NCBI RefSeq assembly: GCF_003719295.1
Contig: NZ_RFLW01000006.1
Location: 1-64,000, forward strand
DNA length: 64,000 nucleotides
Origin: Haliea alexandrii
GTDB lineage: Bacteria > Pseudomonadota > Gammaproteobacteria > Pseudomonadales > Halieaceae
Reading direction: 5' to 3'
Under the pieces are notes generated by a model, which was given only the letters and a program-made list of their open reading frames with translations, was not told the origin of the DNA and did not search any database. Every line of letters starts with the position of its first letter. Positions within the stretch are counted from its first letter, which is position 1. Of this stretch, positions 17,374 to 25,861 are shown one piece after another. The translations under genes and the position numbers were made by a program.

Positions 17374-20300
17374 ATGACGCGATTGGTCTTTCTGTCGCCC
17401 ACTGAAAAACGGAAATTCGACTCCCCTCCCGTCTTTACAAAAGAACAACGTCACGCCTACTTTGTCGTGACTGAGGATATTCGACGAACTCTGAGTCAGC
17501 TACGCACAACGACAAATAAAGTCGGCTTCCTTTTGCAGCTCGGGTATTTCCGGTACTGCGGGAAATTCTTTGTGCCATCTGTGTATCGCCGTAGGGATAT
17601 CCAATACGTGAAGCGACTTCTCAGCGTCACAGATGAATTCAATTTCGATCGCTATCCTTCAGCCCGAATTTTACAGCATAGATCACGCATTCTGACACTG
17701 CTGGATTGGACACCTTTCGATGAGTCCAATGCTACATTGATTGCTGAACGCATCCAATTGTTGGCCCAGCAGCAATTGAAGCCAGATCAGGTATTTGTTG
17801 CTGCAATTGATTTTTGCTGGAAGCAACGCATCGAAATACCGACCTACCATCAGTTATCCACAGTGATTACGGACAGCTTCAATATCGTGGAATCCAGCCT
17901 GCTAAACACCCTGTCGTCAGAATTGCGCGAGGATGAAAAATCCTCGCTAGACGTATTGCTAGCAAATCCGAAGAATCACTGGCTACCTTTGCTCGGGCAA
18001 ATCAAACAGGTTAACCAGTCATTGCGCGCCAAGGATATTCAGCAAAATGTCAACGCATCCCGGACGCTCAGAGATCACTTCGAACAGTTTCGATCAATTT
18101 TTGACGAGTTAAATTTGAACCAACAAGCCACAGAGTACTACGCTACCTGGGTACAGAAGGCAACGCTGACACAAGTGAAGCAGTTTCCCAATCCACAGAA
18201 ACGTCACCTCCATTTACTGTCCTTCATCAAGCACCAGTACTATTTCCGCCAAGATGTCTTGATGGATATTTTCCTAAAAAGTGTCCGCACCGCTACGAAT
18301 GGCGTTAATAAGAAGCTTGCTCAAAAAGAGCAAAAAACGCAGTCAGAGCGAAAGACTGCTATCCAAACAATCAACACGTCCCATAGAAATTCACGCCATC
18401 TACTGGACGAAATTACGCGTATTGTCCGATGCAAGGACCAATCAGATTCTGAGAGAATGGAAAAGATTGAACGTCTGATCGATGACTATGAGGCTCTGCA
18501 GGGAGATATCAAGACAGAGAAATTACAATTCTATGAACAACTACTCGATCAACACACAGAGGGTCAGCACTATTACGATACCCTGGAAAACCAATCTCTG
18601 CGCCTCCAGCGCAAGGTGTCCTCAGTGCTTAAGAATTTGGTATTCGATAAGGCGTCATCGGAGGAGCCGTTATTTGCAGCCATGACACATTTTCAAGTGA
18701 CGGATGGTAATGTCGGACACTCACCACCTCTGGACTTCCTGCCAGAAAAGGAACAAGACATTGTCGCAGGCGATACCACATTCCGCACATCGCTGTACAA
18801 AATACTACTTTTTCAATCCGTTGCGGATGCGGTGCGCGCGGGCAAGCTTAACCTCCAGTATTCATACCGTTATCGCGCTATACAGGACTACCTGATTCCT
18901 ACTGCACGCTGGCGGAAAGAAAGGGATCGCTTGCTGACATTGGCAGGCCTACAAAAATTCGCAGATGGCGCAAGCTACCTTGCGGAACTCAAAACAACAC
19001 TAGAAAGCACATACCAGGCTGTCAATGGACGCTTTGGTGAGGGGAATAACACGTACCTATCTGTTGACGACTCTGGCTATGCCAAGGTCAGTACGCCCGG
19101 TACGTCATTTAGTGAAGACGGATATAATGGCACCCTATTGAAGGAGAACGGCATCGTTCCCATTTTGCGCGTTCTTCGGGACATTAACCGAACGAGCGAC
19201 TTCACCCGCTACTTTAAACATCTAAGCCCCAAACACCACAAGCTCAAGCCGAATGTCGAAACGGTTCTGGCTGGTATTATGGGCATGGGCTGTAACATTG
19301 GTATTGATAAACTGTCCCAGATCTCTGTAGGTATCAACGAAAGCACGCTGAAAAACACCGTTAACTGGTGCTTTAGCCTGAAAAATATTCAGGCAGCGAA
19401 CAACGTTATTATTGGCCAGATTGACAAGCTCGCTTTATCCAACGCGTTTCAAAAATATCCGGACCAGCTGCATACCAGCAGTGACGGGCGCAAGGTAAAC
19501 GTTGGAGTAGATTCACTGCATGCAAGTTATTCATTCAAATACTTCGGCAAGGATAAAGGCGTCACGATGTATACTTTCATCGATGAGCGCCATGCCCTGT
19601 TCCACTCAACCGTGATTAGTGCATCCGATAGAGAGGCCGCCTATGTCATTGATGGCTTGATGCAGAATGAAGTCGTCAAGAGTGACATACACTCGACGGA
19701 TACACACGGATTTTCTGAAGCCATATTTACGGCCACGCATATGATAGATACTGCATTTGCCCCACGTTTTAAGAAGATTGGCGAACAGCGGCTGTATGGA
19801 TTCTCCAGCAAATCTACATATCAAAGGCGCGGTTACAGTATTGTGCCGAGTCGCACAATCAACCGGAAACTCATCCTCAAAAACTGGGATGACATCCTCC
19901 GCTTTATGGCTACGATTAAACTGCGCTATTCCAGCGCCTCGCAACTGTTCAAGCGGTTAAGCTCCTATGCGAAAGATCATCCGTTGTACCGGGCATTAAA
20001 GGAGTTCGGACGCATTATAAAATCCCAGTTTATACTGACTTACTATGATGACGTAGAGCTACGTCAGCGTATTGAAAAGCAACTGAATAAAGTGGAATTA
20101 GCCAACAGGTTTTCAGCGGCTGTATTTTTTGCTAACAACCAGGAATTCCAGGTAGGCACCAAGGAGGAACAGGAAATAGCAACGGCCTGTAAAGTGCTCA
20201 TGCAAAATGCCATTGTCCTGTGGAATTACCTGTACCTGTCCCAACGGCTATCATCCACGGCTGATCCCGACGACAGGCAGGACATGCTCGAGGCCATTAC

Positions 20301-20421
20301 CAGTGGTTCGATCATAGCCTGGGCACATGTCAATATGCAGGGGGAATATGATTTTACACGGCCCGCCGCTAATGATGATGTCTTTGATATGGCGAAAATT
20401 CTTGCGCTGAAACTGGGTTGA
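17374..20421 (+). CDS. tnpA: Tn3-family transposase TnpA (1015 aa)
   Basis: A full-length Tn3-family DDE transposase. The N-terminal part is the DNA-binding region (DUF4158 type), the C-terminal half the catalytic Tn3 domain. Two catalytic Asp are placed with fair confidence: D704 in SSDGRK and D776 in STDTHGFSE; the Glu lies further on. The length of about 1000 residues is typical. It mobilises the element by replicative transposition. It shares overall plan but not close sequence with the transposases at 27741 and 59591, so three separate lineages are present. The ATG at 17374 has AGGAG about ten bases upstream. Confidence 0.92.
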   Translation: MTRLVFLSPTEKRKFDSPPVFTKEQRHAYFVVTEDIRRTLSQLRTTTNKVGFLLQLGYFRYCGKFFVPSVYRRRDIQYVKRLLSVTDEFNFDRYPSARILQHRSRILTLLDWTPFDESNATLIAERIQLLAQQQLKPDQVFVAAIDFCWKQRIEIPTYHQLSTVITDSFNIVESSLLNTLSSELREDEKSSLDVLLANPKNHWLPLLGQIKQVNQSLRAKDIQQNVNASRTLRDHFEQFRSIFDELNLNQQATEYYATWVQKATLTQVKQFPNPQKRHLHLLSFIKHQYYFRQDVLMDIFLKSVRTATNGVNKKLAQKEQKTQSERKTAIQTINTSHRNSRHLLDEITRIVRCKDQSDSERMEKIERLIDDYEALQGDIKTEKLQFYEQLLDQHTEGQHYYDTLENQSLRLQRKVSSVLKNLVFDKASSEEPLFAAMTHFQVTDGNVGHSPPLDFLPEKEQDIVAGDTTFRTSLYKILLFQSVADAVRAGKLNLQYSYRYRAIQDYLIPTARWRKERDRLLTLAGLQKFADGASYLAELKTTLESTYQAVNGRFGEGNNTYLSVDDSGYAKVSTPGTSFSEDGYNGTLLKENGIVPILRVLRDINRTSDFTRYFKHLSPKHHKLKPNVETVLAGIMGMGCNIGIDKLSQISVGINESTLKNTVNWCFSLKNIQAANNVIIGQIDKLALSNAFQKYPDQLHTSSDGRKVNVGVDSLHASYSFKYFGKDKGVTMYTFIDERHALFHSTVISASDREAAYVIDGLMQNEVVKSDIHSTDTHGFSEAIFTATHMIDTAFAPRFKKIGEQRLYGFSSKSTYQRRGYSIVPSRTINRKLILKNWDDILRFMATIKLRYSSASQLFKRLSSYAKDHPLYRALKEFGRIIKSQFILTYYDDVELRQRIEKQLNKVELANRFSAAVFFANNQEFQVGTKEEQEIATACKVLMQNAIVLWNYLYLSQRLSSTADPDDRQDMLEAITSGSIIAWAHVNMQGEYDFTRPAANDDVFDMAKILALKLG

Positions 20422-20567
20422 CCTCTGGCTTTGATATAAGGAGAAGGACGAATCCTTTCAAGACAATGAGTTGGTTCCACTGATCAGAAAATCTCATTCA
20501 TTCACCCTCGGCCCCCAGGTCCCAAGGCCGTAAACAAAAGTAAGAAACTGTTTTTGTTGCCTGGAGC

Positions 20568-20583
20568 GTACCATATATGGTAC
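20568..20583. promoter_or_regulatory. Perfect 16-bp palindrome, operator of the toxin-antitoxin pair
   Basis: GTACCATATATGGTAC lies 10 bases upstream of the toxin start codon. Its place and symmetry fit the autoregulatory operator bound by the HTH antitoxin of HigBA-type modules. Confidence 0.65.
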
Positions 20584-20593
20584 ATTCAGCAGA

Positions 20594-20953
20594 ATGATAG
20601 CACCTAAGAAAAAAATAACCGCTGTTTTTTACCAGCTCTCCAGCGGGAAAGAACCTGTTAGAGATTGGTTGCTTGGACTGACCCAAGAAGATCGGCAAAC
20701 AATCGGGCAGGACATTATGGCAGTGGAGTTCGGTTGGCCTTGTGGTGAACCGCTGTGCAAATCCTTATCTGGCTATCCTGGATTGTGGGAGGTCAGAAGT
20801 AATATTAAGAGCGGGATCGCCCGTGTGTTTTTCTATATCGACAATTCAGAGATGATCCTATTGCATGGACTGGTTAAAAAGACCCAGAAAACACCGGACA
20901 GAGATTTAAAGCTCGCTCAGAAGCGGAAGACGGAGTATCAGAAAAATGGCTAA
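20594..20953 (+). CDS. RelE/HigB-type toxin of the Gp49-like family (119 aa)
   Basis: The fold pattern is that of phage-derived Gp49-like HigB toxins: VRDWLLGLTQEDRQTIGQDI near the N-terminus, then LWEVRSNI, ARVFFYI and ILLHGLVKKTQKTP, ending in a basic helix (LAQKRKTEYQK). Related toxins cut mRNA on the ribosome. Toxin precedes antitoxin, and the two genes overlap by 8 bases, the usual HigBA order. As transposon cargo it may stabilise the element. The start at 20594 follows a palindromic operator. Confidence 0.85.
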   Translation: MIAPKKKITAVFYQLSSGKEPVRDWLLGLTQEDRQTIGQDIMAVEFGWPCGEPLCKSLSGYPGLWEVRSNIKSGIARVFFYIDNSEMILLHGLVKKTQKTPDRDLKLAQKRKTEYQKNG

Positions 20954-21239
20954 AAGAAACCCTCGAGCAGGTTCAAGTTTTGACGACTTTCTAAAGGCAG
21001 ATGGTATCTATGAAGATGTTCAAAATGCCGCGATCAAAAAAGTACTGTCTGCAAAACTAGAAGCTGCCATGCTTGACCAAAATATTTCAAAAACCGATAT
21101 GGCTAAACGCTTGAAAACCAGCCGTTCACAGCTTGATAGATTGCTTGATCCAGACAATGAAACTATAACACTTCAAACTGCTAGTAGAGCAGCGGCAGTG
21201 CTTGGGATGACCTTAGAAATCAACCTTAGCCCGATGTAA
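20946..21239 (+). CDS. XRE-family HTH antitoxin (97 aa)
   Basis: A helix-turn-helix of the Cro/CI type is visible (about residues 48-85: MAKRLKTSRSQLDRLLDPDN), followed by the short tail VLGMTLEINLSPM common to antitoxins of the HigA/Gp48-like group. It should neutralise the toxin encoded just upstream and repress the shared promoter. The start overlaps the toxin's last codons (translational coupling). The 130 bases after it, up to the right inverted repeat at 21371, hold no gene. Confidence 0.85.
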   Translation: MAKRNPRAGSSFDDFLKADGIYEDVQNAAIKKVLSAKLEAAMLDQNISKTDMAKRLKTSRSQLDRLLDPDNETITLQTASRAAAVLGMTLEINLSPM

Positions 21240-21370
21240 AGACCTGGGCCAGATTCGGCCAAAAGCATGCCCTATCAAGCGTCTCAGGAAAAGGTGGTGA
21301 GGAATCACTATAAATAAAATAGCTTAAGTGGGGGGAACGCAATATCTCGTCCCCTTATGCCCGCGGACCC

Positions 21371-21499
21371 AGAGCGGCACAAATCAGCGAAAAAGATGCG
21401 AATTCACTCCCTGTAAAAGTGGCGGGAAAAATTACTGGGAAATCAACGGCTTAAACCCACTGAGCGGAGAATCACGTCCGCTTATGTTCTGGGAGCCTT
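21371..21499. repeat. Right terminal inverted repeat (129 bp) with a copy of the recombinase 3' end
   Basis: Reverse-complement match to 15966-16094 (about 93 percent). Read on the plus strand, its inner part encodes ERHKSAKKMRIHSL then a stop, nearly the same as the last residues of the recombinase (ERHKSAKKKRIHSL), with no rest of the gene beside it. Confidence 0.85.
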
Positions 21500-21514
21500 A
21501 TAAGCACTGCACAT

Positions 21515-22615
21515 TCAGCCGGCCTTACCAAGGGATCGCAGAATCCTCTCTGTGTGTTCGCCGGAACGCGGAACATCACCGACCTCCTGCTGGGTCGCAC
21601 TGAATTTCGGCGCAGGAGCTGGCTGCAACAGGCCTTCACCCGCAACAAAGCACTCGCGTGCCCTGATGTGCTCGTCTTCCGCCGCTTCCGGCAGCGACAG
21701 TACTGGTGCGAAACAGGCATCGGTGCCCGACAGCAATTCGCACCAGTGTGACCTGGGTTTACTGGCAAACAGGACCGCCATTTTTTCTCGGGCGGCAGGC
21801 CAGGTCTTCTTGTCGTGCTGGCGGGCGAAGTCAGGATCGTCTTCAAACCCGCACAGGGCAATCAATTCTCGGTAAAAATTGGGTTCAAGGGCCTGTACCG
21901 TAATGTAGCGACCGTCCGAACAGGGGTAGCTGTTGCACCAGGGTGATGCCCCGCCGAAGAACGTTTCACTGGGGGTCTCGCTGATTGCGCCCTCCCCTCG
22001 CAGGCCCGCGATCAGGGTCTGGTTATAGATGGCACCGTCGCAGATGGCTGCGTCGATTACCTGCCCCTCGCCGGTGCGCTGCGCGTGCAGCAGCGCTGCC
22101 AGGATGCCCAATACCAACATATTCGAACCGGAACCGATGTCACCCAGCACTGTGGGCGTGGGATAAGGCGCATCGCCCGGCAGGCCGCCGTAGTGGAGAA
22201 TCCCCGAGATGGCGAGGTAATTCAGGTCGTGTCCAGCCGCATGCGACAGGGGGCCATCCTGCCCCCAGCCGGTCATCCGACCATAGACCAGGGAGGCCTT
22301 TCGCTGATGCACGACCTCTGGCCCCAGCCCCAGCCGCTCCATTACACCGGGGCGAAAGCCCTCGATCAGCACGTCGGACTGCTCCGCCAACTGCAACACA
22401 CTTTCCACCGCTTTCGGGTCTTTCAGGTCCAGAGCTATGGATTGTTTGCCTCGGTTGAAAAAGCCGTTCTGACCCACCTCAGCCGCGTTTTTGTTAGCGG
22501 CTGCGCGTTCAACCAGGATGACTTCCGCCCCCAGATCGGCCAGCATCATACCGGCGATCGGGCAGGGCCCGATACCGGCGATTTCTAAAACTTTGATTCC
22601 GGCTAGCGGTCCCAC
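21515..22615 (-). CDS. CaiB/BaiF CoA-transferase, alpha-methylacyl-CoA racemase-like (366 aa)
   Basis: A class III CoA-transferase family protein. The N-terminus (GIKVLEIAGIGPCPIAGMML) and the stretch GQDGPLSHAAGHDLNYLAIS, which holds the active-site Asp, match the alpha-methylacyl-CoA racemase branch most closely. Racemases of this type convert 2R- to 2S-methylacyl-CoA so that acyl-CoA dehydrogenases can act. It is the last gene of a five-gene minus-strand beta-oxidation operon, which supports that role for branched-chain or isoprenoid/steroid side-chain substrates. The right end of the Tn3 element lies just past its stop codon without damaging it. Confidence 0.85.
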   Translation of the reverse strand: MGPLAGIKVLEIAGIGPCPIAGMMLADLGAEVILVERAAANKNAAEVGQNGFFNRGKQSIALDLKDPKAVESVLQLAEQSDVLIEGFRPGVMERLGLGPEVVHQRKASLVYGRMTGWGQDGPLSHAAGHDLNYLAISGILHYGGLPGDAPYPTPTVLGDIGSGSNMLVLGILAALLHAQRTGEGQVIDAAICDGAIYNQTLIAGLRGEGAISETPSETFFGGASPWCNSYPCSDGRYITVQALEPNFYRELIALCGFEDDPDFARQHDKKTWPAAREKMAVLFASKPRSHWCELLSGTDACFAPVLSLPEAAEDEHIRARECFVAGEGLLQPAPAPKFSATQQEVGDVPRSGEHTERILRSLGKAG

Positions 22616-22646
22616 GTCTCTCTCCTCAAGGCGTTGGTTGTATGGC

Positions 22647-23423
22647 CTACCTGGCCTGCATCACCGTGGCAGCATCCAGGCGCAGGACCCGGCCATTCAT
22701 ATAGCCATTCTCCGCTAGGAAGGCGCAGGCGTGGGCGAACTCATCCACCTCGCCCATGCGCTTGGGCGCCTCGCACATCGCGATCAGTGAGTCCTGCACT
22801 TTCTGGTCCAGCCCCTTCACCAGAGGTGTTCCAAACAGTCCCGGGGCAATTGAATTCACCCGGATACCCAGGGGGCCGAGTTCGCGGGCAGCGGGAATAT
22901 TCATGCCATTCACGCCCGCCTTGGACCCACTGTAGGCGCTCTGGCCGATCTGGCCTTCAAAGGCTGCGCCGGAAGATACGTTCACAATCACACCGCGCTC
23001 ACCGTTCTCGTCCGGCTCGTTCCTGGCCATCTGCTCGGCGCACTTGGCCATCACGTTAAACACGCCCATCAGGTTTACGTTGATCACCGTAGCGTACTTT
23101 GCCAGGCTGCTGGCCTTGCCTTCCCGGTCGAGGATCTTGCAGGGCAGCGGGATACCAGCGGCGTTAACATTCATATGGATCGCGCCGAACTTGTCCATGA
23201 TCGCTGCGATAGCGACATCTATGCTCTCCTCGGAGGTCACATCGGTCTGGCAGAAAATGGCATTTTCCTCGCCCAATTCTTCTACTGTCGCTGTGCCGGC
23301 TGCCTCATTCAGGTCCAGAAGTGCAACCTTTGCACCCTTCTCGCTCACCATATAACGCGCGGTGGCCTGGCCCAGACCCGAGGCGCCGCCGGTGATTACC
23401 AAAACTCTATTTTTCAGCTTCAC
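22647..23423 (-). CDS. Short-chain dehydrogenase, type-2 3-hydroxyacyl-CoA dehydrogenase-like (258 aa)
   Basis: A classical SDR with the nucleotide motif TGGASGLG near the N-terminus, the NAG-type motif as NAAG, catalytic Ser (NVSSGAA) and YSGSK for Tyr-x-x-x-Lys. It resembles HSD10-type 3-hydroxyacyl-CoA dehydrogenases (the segment CQTDVTSEESIDVAIAA and the ending NGRVLRLDAATVM). It would oxidise 3-hydroxyacyl-CoA with NAD+. The start is a GTG at 23423 with GGAGG five bases upstream; a TTG at 23435 would lie on top of that site. It lies in the same operon as the ACAD, thiolase and hydratase. Confidence 0.87.
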   Translation of the reverse strand: MKLKNRVLVITGGASGLGQATARYMVSEKGAKVALLDLNEAAGTATVEELGEENAIFCQTDVTSEESIDVAIAAIMDKFGAIHMNVNAAGIPLPCKILDREGKASSLAKYATVINVNLMGVFNVMAKCAEQMARNEPDENGERGVIVNVSSGAAFEGQIGQSAYSGSKAGVNGMNIPAARELGPLGIRVNSIAPGLFGTPLVKGLDQKVQDSLIAMCEAPKRMGEVDEFAHACAFLAENGYMNGRVLRLDAATVMQAR

Positions 23424-23445
23424 AAAAACCTCCAAATTCCCTTAC

Positions 23446-24591
23446 TTAACTGAACGCATTCAAACCGGTCAGGGCCCGGCTGATTAACAGCTTCTGGATT
23501 TCGGTAGTGCCATCGGGGATCGGCGCGACAATAGCCTCCCGCGCCAGGCGCTCAACGATGAATTCCTTGGTCACACCGTTACCACCGTGAATTTCCAGCG
23601 CGTCGCGTGTCGCGGTCACCGCGATTTCGGTGCCGTACCACTTGGCCATGGCGCACTCCTTGTCCGCGCGCTCGCCGCGCATCACCATATCCATGGCCCG
23701 GTAGGTCAGCAGCCGGGCGGCATCGATCTGGGTGGCCATGGTGGCGAGCTTGTCGGCGATCAGCTGGTGACCGCCAATCAACTTGCCGTGCTGCTTGCGC
23801 TCCTGGGCGTACTTGATGGCCTCGTCCATGGCGCGACGCGCCACGCCAATTCCCCACATTGCCATGTGGCAGCGAGCGTATTCGAATATCTTCAGGGTAT
23901 TTTTGAGCCCGGTACCGCGGCCACCCACCACGTTCTCCACCGGCACCCGCACATCAGACATGAAAACCTGCGAAGTGGACTGACCGTTCAACGCCATCTT
24001 GGGAATTCCCACCGTCTCGTAGCCATGCTCCTCACGGTCGATCAGTATATGGCTGATCTCGTTCTCACCGGTGCGACAGGTACAGATGAACACGTCTGAG
24101 TACTCGCCATTCGTAATCCAGGTCTTTTCGCCATTGATCACCCAGTGGTCGCCATCGAGCACCGCACGCGTCTTGACTGCAGACACGTCTGAACCCACGT
24201 CCGGCTCAGAGATACCCATGGCGATGAACTTGTCGCAGTTGATGATGTCCGCGAGGTAATTCTCCTTGATGGCCTCGGGCGCCAGCTGTCTTAACAGCTC
24301 GGCATTGACCGCGTTGATAAAACCGGGGATGGCGATATCCAGAGAGGTGTAGGCGATCTCCTCAAATACCATCAGGTGGGTGAGCCAGTCCATGCCAAAG
24401 CCGCCCCACTCCTCACCGAATGGCGCCTTGATCAAGCCGAACTCGGTCAGCCCCTGGGTCCACTCCTGCATTTTCTCCCGCGGTATGAAGCCCTCGCCGT
24501 GCTCGCGAAAGGCCGGCTCGATCTCCGAGTCCAGGTATTTGCGCAGATTCTCGATAATCATCTGCTGTTCTTCACTGCGTTGGAAATTCAT
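23446..24591 (-). CDS. Acyl-CoA dehydrogenase (381 aa)
   Basis: A standard FAD-dependent acyl-CoA dehydrogenase: MGISEPDVGSDVSAVKTRA and WVINGEKTWITNG in the middle domain, and the C-terminal signature DALEIHGGNGVTKEFIVERLAREA. The probable catalytic base is a Glu in the final helix region (IPDGTTEIQ). It introduces the alpha-beta double bond into acyl-CoA and passes electrons to ETF. The operon lacks its own CoA ligase, so the substrate must be activated elsewhere. Confidence 0.92.
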   Translation of the reverse strand: MNFQRSEEQQMIIENLRKYLDSEIEPAFREHGEGFIPREKMQEWTQGLTEFGLIKAPFGEEWGGFGMDWLTHLMVFEEIAYTSLDIAIPGFINAVNAELLRQLAPEAIKENYLADIINCDKFIAMGISEPDVGSDVSAVKTRAVLDGDHWVINGEKTWITNGEYSDVFICTCRTGENEISHILIDREEHGYETVGIPKMALNGQSTSQVFMSDVRVPVENVVGGRGTGLKNTLKIFEYARCHMAMWGIGVARRAMDEAIKYAQERKQHGKLIGGHQLIADKLATMATQIDAARLLTYRAMDMVMRGERADKECAMAKWYGTEIAVTATRDALEIHGGNGVTKEFIVERLAREAIVAPIPDGTTEIQKLLISRALTGLNAFS

Positions 24592-24605
24592 CGCTTTGTT
24601 CTCCT

Positions 24606-25847
24606 CTACTGCTTTGCGAGTATGCTTACCGCGGCCGTTGCCTCTTCCAGGCCGACGAGGCCACCACCGTTTTCCTGTACTGCGATCCGCGCGCCTTCAA
24701 CCTGGCGCGCGCCGGCTTCGCCGCGCAGCTGGGTTACCAGCTCAAATATCTGGCCGAGGCCTGTGGCGCCGATGGGGTGCCCTTTTGACTCCAGGCCGCC
24801 GGAGGGATTGACCGGCACCCGGCCGCCGACAGTGAAATCGCCGCGCGCGGCGGCGGGGCCGCCCTCCCCCCAGGGCACCAGGCGCAGGTTTTCCACCTGG
24901 ATGATCTCACCCATGGCAGTCGCGTCGTGCACCTCCACCACGCTCACATCCTCCGGGGAAACGCCGGCCTTCTCGTAGGCTTCTGCGGCCGCCAGCGCAG
25001 TAATGTGCTTTTCATACTCCTCGGCCGTGCGGTTGATACCGGAGCGGAAGACGCAGCTGAGCAGCTTCACCGCCCGGGAGGCATCGCCCCTGAGCCGTTT
25101 GAGGCCCTCGGCACTGCACAGCACCGCCGCGGCAGAGCCGTCGGAGATGGGCGCGCACATGGGCAGGGTCAGGGGGTAAGTGATCGGCGGTGCGGCCATC
25201 ACCTCTTCAACGGTGTAAGGGTTCTGGTACTGGGCCAGGGGATTGTGCACCGAGTGGGTGTGGTTCTTGGCGCAAACCGCGGCGATCTGCTCCTGGGTGG
25301 TGCCGAAGGTCTTCATATGCTGGCGGCAGAAGGCTGCGTACACATCCATGAACATGCTGTAGGGCTTGGGTGACAGGGAGCCTTCCGGCAGGGTAATCCC
25401 CTCCCCCATCTTGAGCAGGTACTCCTTGTTGGCCTCAACCGTGGTCACATCCCAGGCGGAATCGAACGCGGCGAACATCTTCGCCTTGTCCTCGGTTAAC
25501 ATTTTTTCCGTACCCACCGCGATTGCGATATCGCAGCTGCCGGCGCGAATCGCCTGGGCAGCCAGGTAAAGGCCGGACGTGGCGGAAGCGCAGGCGCCTT
25601 CAACATTGAATATAGGGATGCCCTCAAAACCCATGGAGCGCAGGGCCACCTGGCCGGGCACCATATGCTGGTCCTGCAGAAAGCCGATGACACAGGAGGC
25701 GAAGAAGGCCTCGCCCACCTCGTCCTTGTCTACACCCGCATCAGTCAGGGCCCCCTGTACAGCCTCAGCGGTCAGGTCCTTGTAGCTCTTGTCCATATGC
25801 CGACCGAAGGGGGTCATGCCGACGCCGGCGATATATACATCTGTCAT
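24606..25847 (-). CDS. SCP-x-type thiolase (413 aa)
   Basis: A thiolase of the sterol-carrier-protein-x / lipid-transfer branch: start VYIAGVGMTPFGRH, active-site Cys in NVEGACASATSG, His in VVEVHDATAMGEI and the segment GGLESKGHPIGATG. The final cysteine motif of classical thiolases is replaced by ENGGGLVGLEEA, as usual in this branch. Such enzymes cleave 3-ketoacyl-CoA, often branched or sterol side-chain substrates. Position between the ACAD and the hydratase supports a complete beta-oxidation cycle. Confidence 0.88.
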   Translation of the reverse strand: MTDVYIAGVGMTPFGRHMDKSYKDLTAEAVQGALTDAGVDKDEVGEAFFASCVIGFLQDQHMVPGQVALRSMGFEGIPIFNVEGACASATSGLYLAAQAIRAGSCDIAIAVGTEKMLTEDKAKMFAAFDSAWDVTTVEANKEYLLKMGEGITLPEGSLSPKPYSMFMDVYAAFCRQHMKTFGTTQEQIAAVCAKNHTHSVHNPLAQYQNPYTVEEVMAAPPITYPLTLPMCAPISDGSAAAVLCSAEGLKRLRGDASRAVKLLSCVFRSGINRTAEEYEKHITALAAAEAYEKAGVSPEDVSVVEVHDATAMGEIIQVENLRLVPWGEGGPAAARGDFTVGGRVPVNPSGGLESKGHPIGATGLGQIFELVTQLRGEAGARQVEGARIAVQENGGGLVGLEEATAAVSILAKQ

Positions 25848-25861
25848 TTTCTCTACTCCTA

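Larger units (their letters stand above)
15966..21499. mobile_element. Tn3-family transposon with tyrosine recombinase and toxin-antitoxin cargo (5.5 kb)
   Basis: Bounded by 129-bp inverted repeats, it carries a divergent recombinase/transposase pair and a toxin-antitoxin module to the right. The tyrosine recombinase takes the place of the usual serine resolvase, as in Tn3 relatives that use TnpI-type recombinases for cointegrate resolution. The left end cuts an integrase gene; the right end lies 16 bases before the stop codon of an intact CoA-transferase gene. No target duplication is apparent. The ends do not begin with the common GGGG of Tn3-family elements, so the outer boundary given is simply the limit of the repeat. 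Confidence 0.75.

Noticed and set aside
24927-25373. Long antisense open frames across the thiolase and other GC-rich genes
   Set aside because: They mirror the codon structure of strongly coding genes on the other strand and have no independent support.
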